NCBI GenBank assembly: GCA_937942965.1
Contig: CALDGN010000419.1
Coordinates: 1-9,332 of the forward strand
Origin: an uncultured Acidimicrobiales bacterium
GTDB taxonomy: Bacteria; Actinomycetota; Acidimicrobiia; Acidimicrobiales; UBA10347
Length of the DNA stretch: 9,332 bases
Direction: 5' to 3'
A program made the position numbers and the translations under genes. This document shows, one piece after another, positions 1-5,200 of this stretch (positions are counted from its first letter, which is position 1; each line of letters opens with the position of its first letter). The notes under the pieces were generated by a model that saw only the letters and a program-made list of their open reading frames with translations, did not search any database and was not told where the DNA came from.

Positions 1-288
1 GGCAGCGTCACGTCGCTGATTCCGGCCTTCGTCGGCATCGTCTTCGTCGTCATCGGCGTCGTCGCCCGAGCCAAGCCCGAACTCAATCACCACCTGATGC
101 ACGCTGCAGCTGCGGTGTCGTTGCTGGCGATCCTCGGAAGCCTCGGCTCGGTCATCGGACGCGGCAGCAGCGGCTGGGCACTCTTCGCACAGCTGGCCAC
201 GATCGTCATCGTCGGCGTGTTCCTGCAGCAGGCTGTCATGTCGTTCATCGCCGCCAAGAAGGCACGCGAGGCCGAAGCGGCCTCCTAG
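1..288 (+). CDS. small multi-pass membrane protein, 5' end outside the window
   Basis: The reading frame is open from the first base and closes at TAG 286-288, so 95 residues are visible and the true start lies upstream. An internal ATG at 97 is possible but would cut away a clear hydrophobic helix. Three hydrophobic segments are visible: about residues 4-22 (IPAFVGIVFVVIGVVA), 34-52 (AAAAVSLLAILGSLGSVIG) and 60-80 (LFAQLATIVIVGVFLQQA). A short charged tail (AAKKAREAEAAS) follows, probably cytoplasmic. The SVTSLIPAFVG start followed by a charged loop and MHAAAAVSLL resembles a widespread family of roughly 100-120-residue uncharacterised bacterial membrane proteins, so about 15-25 residues are probably missing. 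It lies 2 bases upstream of the next gene and is probably cotranscribed with it. The function is unknown. The coding call is confident; the family recognition is from memory and moderate. Confidence 0.8.
   Translation, partial: GSVTSLIPAFVGIVFVVIGVVARAKPELNHHLMHAAAAVSLLAILGSLGSVIGRGSSGWALFAQLATIVIVGVFLQQAVMSFIAAKKAREAEAAS
268..284 (+). promoter_or_regulatory. stable hairpin at the junction of two adjacent genes
   Basis: GAGGCCG (268-274) and CGGCCTC (278-284) are perfect inverted 7-mers around a 3-base loop (AAG). The hairpin covers the last codons of the upstream membrane protein gene and ends 6 bases before the ATG at 291. It would hide the only GAGG near the start of the downstream gene. 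A ribosome finishing the upstream gene at TAG 286-288 would open it, which suggests translational coupling. There is no U-run, so an intrinsic terminator is less likely. The pairing is directly visible; the role is inferred. Confidence 0.4.
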
Positions 289-290
289 TC

Positions 291-509
291 ATGGCGAAAC
301 GACCCGCCGTCGACTTCTGGGCCGACGCGGAAACGACCTTCGTGCAGCCGTACCAGGCGACGAAGACCTACCTCTGTCCCGGCTGCAATCGCGATATCGA
401 GCGCGGCGTCGGACACATCGTCGCCGTGCCACCCGACGCGGTCGACCTGCGCCGCCATTGGCACCGCGGCTGCTGGAACGGACGCGCCACGCGCACCCCG
501 CGCCGCTAA
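291..509 (+). CDS. small zinc-ribbon-like hypothetical protein
   Basis: This 72-residue protein has ATG at 291 and TAA at 507-509. A presumed zinc-binding site is visible: C29-P-G-C32 (in YLCPGCNRDI), then H56-W-H58-x-x-C61-W62 (RRHWHRGCW). The layout YxCPGC...I..G..H.V..P...........RHWH..CW is the one I know from short actinobacterial proteins that databases often label, without good basis, ATP/GTP-binding protein; no nucleotide-binding motif is visible here. The product is probably cytoplasmic, since it has no signal peptide or membrane segment. No good ribosome-binding site precedes the ATG except the GAGG locked in the 268-284 hairpin, so translation probably depends on the upstream gene, whose stop is 2 bases away. 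The biochemical role is unknown. Confidence 0.8.
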   Translation: MAKRPAVDFWADAETTFVQPYQATKTYLCPGCNRDIERGVGHIVAVPPDAVDLRRHWHRGCWNGRATRTPRR

Positions 510-536
510 CGAAGCGCCCTACGGCTCAAGCGGCGC
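500..536. terminator. probable bidirectional terminator between convergent genes
   Basis: GCGCCGCT (500-507) and AGCGGCGC (529-536) form a perfect 8-bp GC-rich inverted repeat with a 21-base loop. It lies exactly where the plus-strand gene ending at 509 meets the minus-strand gene ending at 519, and each arm overlaps the last codons of one gene. Position and symmetry suit termination from both sides. There is no T-tract on either side, which is common in GC-rich actinobacteria but leaves the call unproven. Confidence 0.45.
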
Positions 537-1109
537 AATCGTGTCGGCGTAGTCCGCCACCAGATCCGGGAAGTCGGGCGTGCGGGCTCGAGTCGCCAGG
601 TGGCGAGCGAACACGGCCGTCGAACCTGGCCAGACGCCAAACCCATGGGTGACACCGCGATCCCGCAGCTCATCGACTCGTTGCTTGGCGACCGCAACAT
701 CATCGCCGAGATCGACGACGGTGAGCTCGCCGGCCTGCCAGGTCAGCACGGCAGTCTGTGCTGGCGGAGGCGCTATCACCGCGCCGTCAACGATCTCGGC
801 CGCGAGCAGTCGGCGCACGCGATCAGTCGTCGCCGCGTCGCCATCGATCACGGCGATCGCCCGTCGCTCGCTCAGGTGATCCAGGATCGCAACTTCTTCG
901 GCAAGCGCTTGCGGGTGCGCCGACCTCGGGTCGAGTTGCACGACGAGATGCACGTGCCGGGTTACGACCGCGATCTCGGCCGCAACCGAAGTCTCGGCGC
1001 CTGCTGGGCCAGTGACGAGCACGGCCCAGATGCCGAGCTGATCAGCCTCGGCAGCGATCTCGACGACGTCGTCGATGCCATGCCCCCTTAGGTCGAGGCC
1101 GAGCCTCAC
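519..1109 (-). CDS. half-size luciferase-like (LLM fold) protein
   Basis: The frame runs from GTG at 1109-1107 to TAG at 521-519, giving 196 residues. The frame stays open further upstream, but that part lies inside the neighbouring oxidoreductase gene. GTG 1109 overlaps that gene's TGA (shared GTGA), a typical translational-coupling junction, and sits where homology-like sequence begins (RLGLDLRG). The N-terminal half follows the luciferase-like barrel: strand 1 (RLGLDL), helix (DDVVEIAAEADQLG), strand (IWAVLV), then HVHLVVQLD, LAEEVAILDHLSERRAIAV. Full-length LLM proteins have about 300 residues or more. Here the part after the first half-barrel is replaced by roughly 100 short alpha/beta residues, and the usual GYRPxEF-type cofactor motif is absent. 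It may be a degenerate subunit of a heteromeric oxidoreductase, as bacterial luciferase beta is to alpha, but that is inference. Confidence 0.7.
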   Translation of the reverse strand: MRLGLDLRGHGIDDVVEIAAEADQLGIWAVLVTGPAGAETSVAAEIAVVTRHVHLVVQLDPRSAHPQALAEEVAILDHLSERRAIAVIDGDAATTDRVRRLLAAEIVDGAVIAPPPAQTAVLTWQAGELTVVDLGDDVAVAKQRVDELRDRGVTHGFGVWPGSTAVFARHLATRARTPDFPDLVADYADTIAPLEP

Positions 1110-2062
1110 AGCACGGTCCCGGTGCGTCCGGCGTCGGCCAGGGCAGGCGCAACATCGCGGCCAAGCCGTTCGATGACCTCGCGGACTGCGCTGGTGAGCG
1201 GCTCGTCGTAGCCAATGCGGCACACGACAAGATCCACGTCGTAGCCAGCGAGCGTGTCCGCGACCTCGTCGGCCGACCCGACAATCGCCGACGCCTCGAC
1301 CTCGTCCATCGACTCGGCGATCGCGGCCCGGAAGTCGACGCCCGTGTCGTCGGCTCCCCAGCCGAGTCCGGCGTAAACCAGGTAGCTGGACCGGACCCAG
1401 TCCAAGGCTTGGCGGCGTTCCGCTGCCGAGTCGGCGACCCACACATTGCGCAAGAGCCCGACCGGGGGAGTCGTGTGTCCGGGCGAGCCGGCGGCAGTCC
1501 ATGCGTCTCGGTGGGCTGCGATGAGGTCGTCGACGACCTGCTTCGAGAATGCTCCCGAGATCATCAGACCGAGGCCGCGGCGGCCAGCGCGACGGGCCGC
1601 CGGTTCGCTGGTGACGCCGACCCACATCGGGCCCGGTCGATCAGCAGCGAGCGTGTCGAGCCCGGCGACCATCCGTTTCACTCGGCCGCGGATATCGAGG
1701 CCCCGTTGGGCGAACTCGGTCGGTCGATACCCCATGCCCATGCCGAGGTGGAACCGATCATTGAAACGGCCGTTGAGATGCGCTGCTGCGGTGCGGACCC
1801 GCTCGGTGTCGTGCAGCGGAAGCAACAGCACGCCGGTGCCGACCTGCAGCGTGTCGGTCGCCGCCAACGCAGCGGCCGCCGCCGGAAGCAGCGCCGGGCA
1901 GTACCCGTCGTAATAGCCGTGATGCTCGGACAGCCACAGACTGTGGAGGCCGACGTCTTCTGTCAGCCGAGCATCGTCAAGCAGCTCGGCATATGCCTGC
2001 GTCCACGCCCGGGGCGCAGTCGCCGTCGACTGCAGACACCAGAGCCCAACCCCGACCTTCAC
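1106..2062 (-). CDS. LLM class flavin/F420-dependent oxidoreductase
   Basis: This 318-residue protein belongs to the bacterial luciferase-like superfamily of TIM-barrel enzymes that use FMN or coenzyme F420. Visible motifs are strand 1 KVGVGLWCLQ, SLWLSEHHG near residues 41-49, VGTGVLLLPLHDTERV near 74-89, and LGMGMGYRPTEF near 106-117, the phosphate/cofactor-binding loop of the family. WVGVTSE later corresponds to the usual IWVGGxS strand. The stretch between the GYRPTEF helix and WVGVTSE is much shorter than usual, so a loop or insertion common in the family is missing. The GTG start at 2062 is chosen because strand 1 begins at once and no in-frame start lies close upstream; the ribosome-binding site is weak. 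Its TGA overlaps the start of the half-size LLM protein, so both are probably made together. Substrate and choice of cofactor cannot be read from sequence. Confidence 0.85.
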   Translation of the reverse strand: MKVGVGLWCLQSTATAPRAWTQAYAELLDDARLTEDVGLHSLWLSEHHGYYDGYCPALLPAAAAALAATDTLQVGTGVLLLPLHDTERVRTAAAHLNGRFNDRFHLGMGMGYRPTEFAQRGLDIRGRVKRMVAGLDTLAADRPGPMWVGVTSEPAARRAGRRGLGLMISGAFSKQVVDDLIAAHRDAWTAAGSPGHTTPPVGLLRNVWVADSAAERRQALDWVRSSYLVYAGLGWGADDTGVDFRAAIAESMDEVEASAIVGSADEVADTLAGYDVDLVVCRIGYDEPLTSAVREVIERLGRDVAPALADAGRTGTVL

Positions 2063-2242
2063 GATGTCGTCGAGTGCGGGCCGGTCACATGGTCAGTCTT
2101 CCAGAGCAGCAACGCCGCCGCGAAAGAACCGGTGTGCGGGCCACTGCGCCGTCGACATCATTTTGCGATGTGTGTACTAACGCGCAGACGGCGGGTCCAA
2201 TTCGTGGTTGCCTCGCAGGTAGGTCAATGAGCGGGGGCCTAG
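2063..2242. promoter_or_regulatory. divergent intergenic spacer
   Basis: This 180-base spacer separates the divergently transcribed LLM oxidoreductase and giant membrane protein genes and must hold promoters for both. It is locally less GC-rich around 2157-2180 (ATCATTTTGCGATG, then TACTAA). A plausible plus-strand promoter is listed separately. For the minus strand I see only weak candidates, such as TTGGAC followed by TAGTAC at poor spacing, and do not call one. No convincing operator-length palindrome was found. Confidence 0.55.
2152..2180 (+). promoter_or_regulatory. candidate housekeeping-sigma promoter for the giant gene
   Basis: TCGACA (2152-2157) matches the -35 consensus at five of six positions. 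It is separated by 17 bases from TACTAA (2175-2180), a fair but imperfect -10 element. Transcription would start near 2187 and leave a leader of about 56 bases before ATG 2243. Spacing and the local AT-rich patch support it; the -10 match is weak. Confidence 0.3.
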
Positions 2243-5200
2243 ATGAACACAAGAAGGCGACAGTGGGGCGTTGGACTCGCATGGGTCCTGACCGTCTATG
2301 TGGTGACGGTGGTGATGCTCGTCGCATCACTCGAGATCGGCGACAACGAGACACGCCGGTGGATCGTGCTGCCCGTGACGCTTGCCGCGGTCGCCCTCTT
2401 CTCGGTCGCGCTCACGCGAGTGCGGGCGCACCTCGATGCGGCGGAGTCGCAACAAGTCCGACTGCGGGGCGCGATTCTCGTCGCAACGACACTCGTCGTC
2501 TTGGTCGGCGTGGTCATGTTTGCGACGGCCGTTGGTGGCCGCAATGTCCGCTTCGTGTCGCTGACGATCGTCGTCGTCGGTGCGTCGCATCTGTTGAGTG
2601 AGTATCGAAACATTCGCACCCGCCGACGTGGCCGTGCCGTTGCGCTCGCCGTGATCTGCCTGTCGCTCTCCGTCGGCGGGGTCTACTGGCAGTCCAGCCA
2701 TCCCGGGACGGGCCTGCTCGTCGCCACGGTCGGCGCGGGCTTCGGCTACTTGGCGATGGTCACCGCAACCGAACAGATGTGGCTCGCATGGAGTCGTTCC
2801 GATCGCGTCGACGGGACAGACGAAGACATCACCGTGGAGCCCGACGACGATGGTCTCGACCAGGTCCGACCGGGCCAAGCCTCGGTCGCAGCCGCTGCTC
2901 GTGAAGACGCGCATGAAGACCCGCCCCCCGGTCTCGCCGCAGCTTCGGTCGGAGCACCGCCAGCGCAGGCGCCGCTCGTCGGCGGGACCGAAGCCAGCAA
3001 GGTCGAAGAACACCATCCCGAAGTAGCCGCGGCATGGCTACAGACCGGGACGAGGACTGCGATTGGAAAGATCGGTCTCGAGGCGGCCGTCCAGCGGTGG
3101 GGTCGCAGACTCTGGGCTGGCATCGGCGCCGCGGCGATCCTGATCGCGCTTGGCCTCTTCGTCACGATGGGCGCCGGCCGTTGGGGAATCGGTGTCGTAC
3201 TTGTCCTCGCACCGATCGTCTACACGGTTGTCCGGCGCGGCGACATCGACCTCGTGCTCATCGTCCTGATCGCCGGCGTCTGGTGGGCGGTATCGCCTGC
3301 CTCGGAGGTGCCCCAGCAGTCGTTACTTCCCGCCGTCCTGCAAGACATCGACCTCGAGCTGGCCGAGGCCAGCAGCTCGGCCGACGGGGCCAGCGATCAG
3401 CCAGACGGTGACGCTCGCTCCGGTGTGTTGCTTGTGTTCGGCGACTCGTTCGCATCCGGTGAAGGCGCGCAGAGCTACTTCGAGGGGACGAACGAACGCG
3501 GCCGCAATGAATGCCGGCGAGCCTCGACCGCTCACCACCACCTGATCACCGCTGCGGCACTCGAACTGCACAACGCCGAGGACCAGGACTCGTTCCGTCC
3601 GTCGTGGGTGCCGGCATCGGCCAGCGGTGAAGGGCGAGAGTGGGACGACGCGGCGAGAGATCGGTTGCGAGCGTTTCCGCGCAACGTCATCTCGGTCGCG
3701 TGTTCCGGAGCGGTCGCGGCGAACGTGACGACGATCCCGCAGTTCGCCGAGCAACCCGCACTGCCGGGCGGCCCGACGCCGGCGCACGACCTCACCCAGA
3801 TCCAGCTCGCCGACGCCTACCTGGCCGCAACTGCGTCGAAGGTCGACAAGATCATGGTGAGCATCGGTGGCAACGATGCTCTGTTCTCGACGGTGGTCAC
3901 GACCTGTCTTGCTCCGGGCGATTGTTCCGAGATCGGTCAGTACTTCATCGATGCGCTCGACCGGCTCGGAGCGGACCCCAACGGCCCCGACAACGACCTG
4001 AGCGTCCGAGCCGCCTATCAGGCGATCGCCGAGTACCCGTGGAACGCTGGCCTCGATGTGCCACCTCCAACGGTGATGGTGATCCCGTACCCGCAGCCGC
4101 TCGCCGACCAGTCCTGTATCCGCCTGCTCTCCGATGCCGAGCACCGGTTCATCAATGACTTCGTTCGCCGCCTCAATACCCGGCTCGCACAGCTGGCAGC
4201 CGAGTTCGGCTTCGATTTCGTCTCGACGATCGAGACCGCGCTGGCGGATGAGGACGGCCGGTTGTGCGACGGCGGACCGTGGGCCTCGGCCCGCAACCAG
4301 CAGGGTCTCAACTACTTCGATGCGTTCCCGGTGCAAGGCTCGCTCACATCGCGAGTGAACCCGCTGTCCTGGGTGCACAACAGCTTCCACCCGAACATCG
4401 AAGGCCATGCGCTGCTCGCTCGGGCGATCCTGCGGTTCGACGCAGAAGCCGAGCGTGTGCCCCCGGAGCAGGCCGATCAAGCAGTGAGCTCGTTGCCGCA
4501 GAACTGCGTTGACCCTCACCGCGGCGGGATTGCCAGCGAGAGCGCCGCAGTGTCCGAGGCAGACCCGCCAGACTCGCCGGACTTGCCCAAGGGGCCGTTG
4601 AGCGAGTGCTACGTCGGCGAGACCTGTCGGGTTGTCGATGCGCCGACCGATGCCGCCGACGGCGAAGCACTGGTCGCGGCACTCACCTCGACCGACTCGA
4701 CGGCGACCGGCTTGACCGGTCCAGCCTCGTTAGGCACGGCTGCGACCGCCACCGTCGCACTCGACAGTGAAGAGGTCTGTGAGCACCCGTGCGATGCCAC
4801 CTTGAGCGAACGCGGCGACCCGACCGAAGCTCGTGACGACTGCCCGGCCCTCTGGGTCATGGGCGAACTGCGCAATCTCGCCAGCGCTACCTATTGGCCC
4901 AACCTGCTCATCTTCGTTGGACTGTGGATGCTCACGACGGCGATCGCGGGTCGCAACAAGAGCGACGAACCAGAGGCAGAAGGGAACGAACCGGAACCGG
5001 ATTCCGGGGACATCTTTGGCGATGTGTTCATCGTGGTCGCCGTGCTGGTCGCGCTTGTGTTCTCGATGGCGATCTCCAGCACATGGCGTCTGGTGCCGTT
5101 TGGTCTCGCGGCCTTCTATGGCCTGGGGCTCATCATCGACGTACTCGGAAGACGGGCACCTCTTGGTGGCTTCGTCGACGACGAAGAGCCGCTTCGAGTT

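Noticed and set aside
1110..1625. Upstream extension of the half-size LLM protein to 368 codons
   Set aside because: The added part lies wholly inside the LLM oxidoreductase gene in another frame and is arginine-rich junk. Fold-like sequence starts exactly at GTG 1109.
1409..2230. A 273-codon plus-strand open frame across the LLM gene and the divergent spacer
   Set aside because: It is antisense to conserved LLM motifs and shows no domain or suitable codon pattern.
3323..4519. A 398-codon open frame on the minus strand inside the giant gene
   Set aside because: It is antisense to the SGNH domain, whose motifs are unmistakable on the plus strand. Its composition (Arg/His/Val-rich, no domain) is typical of a shadow frame in GC-rich DNA.
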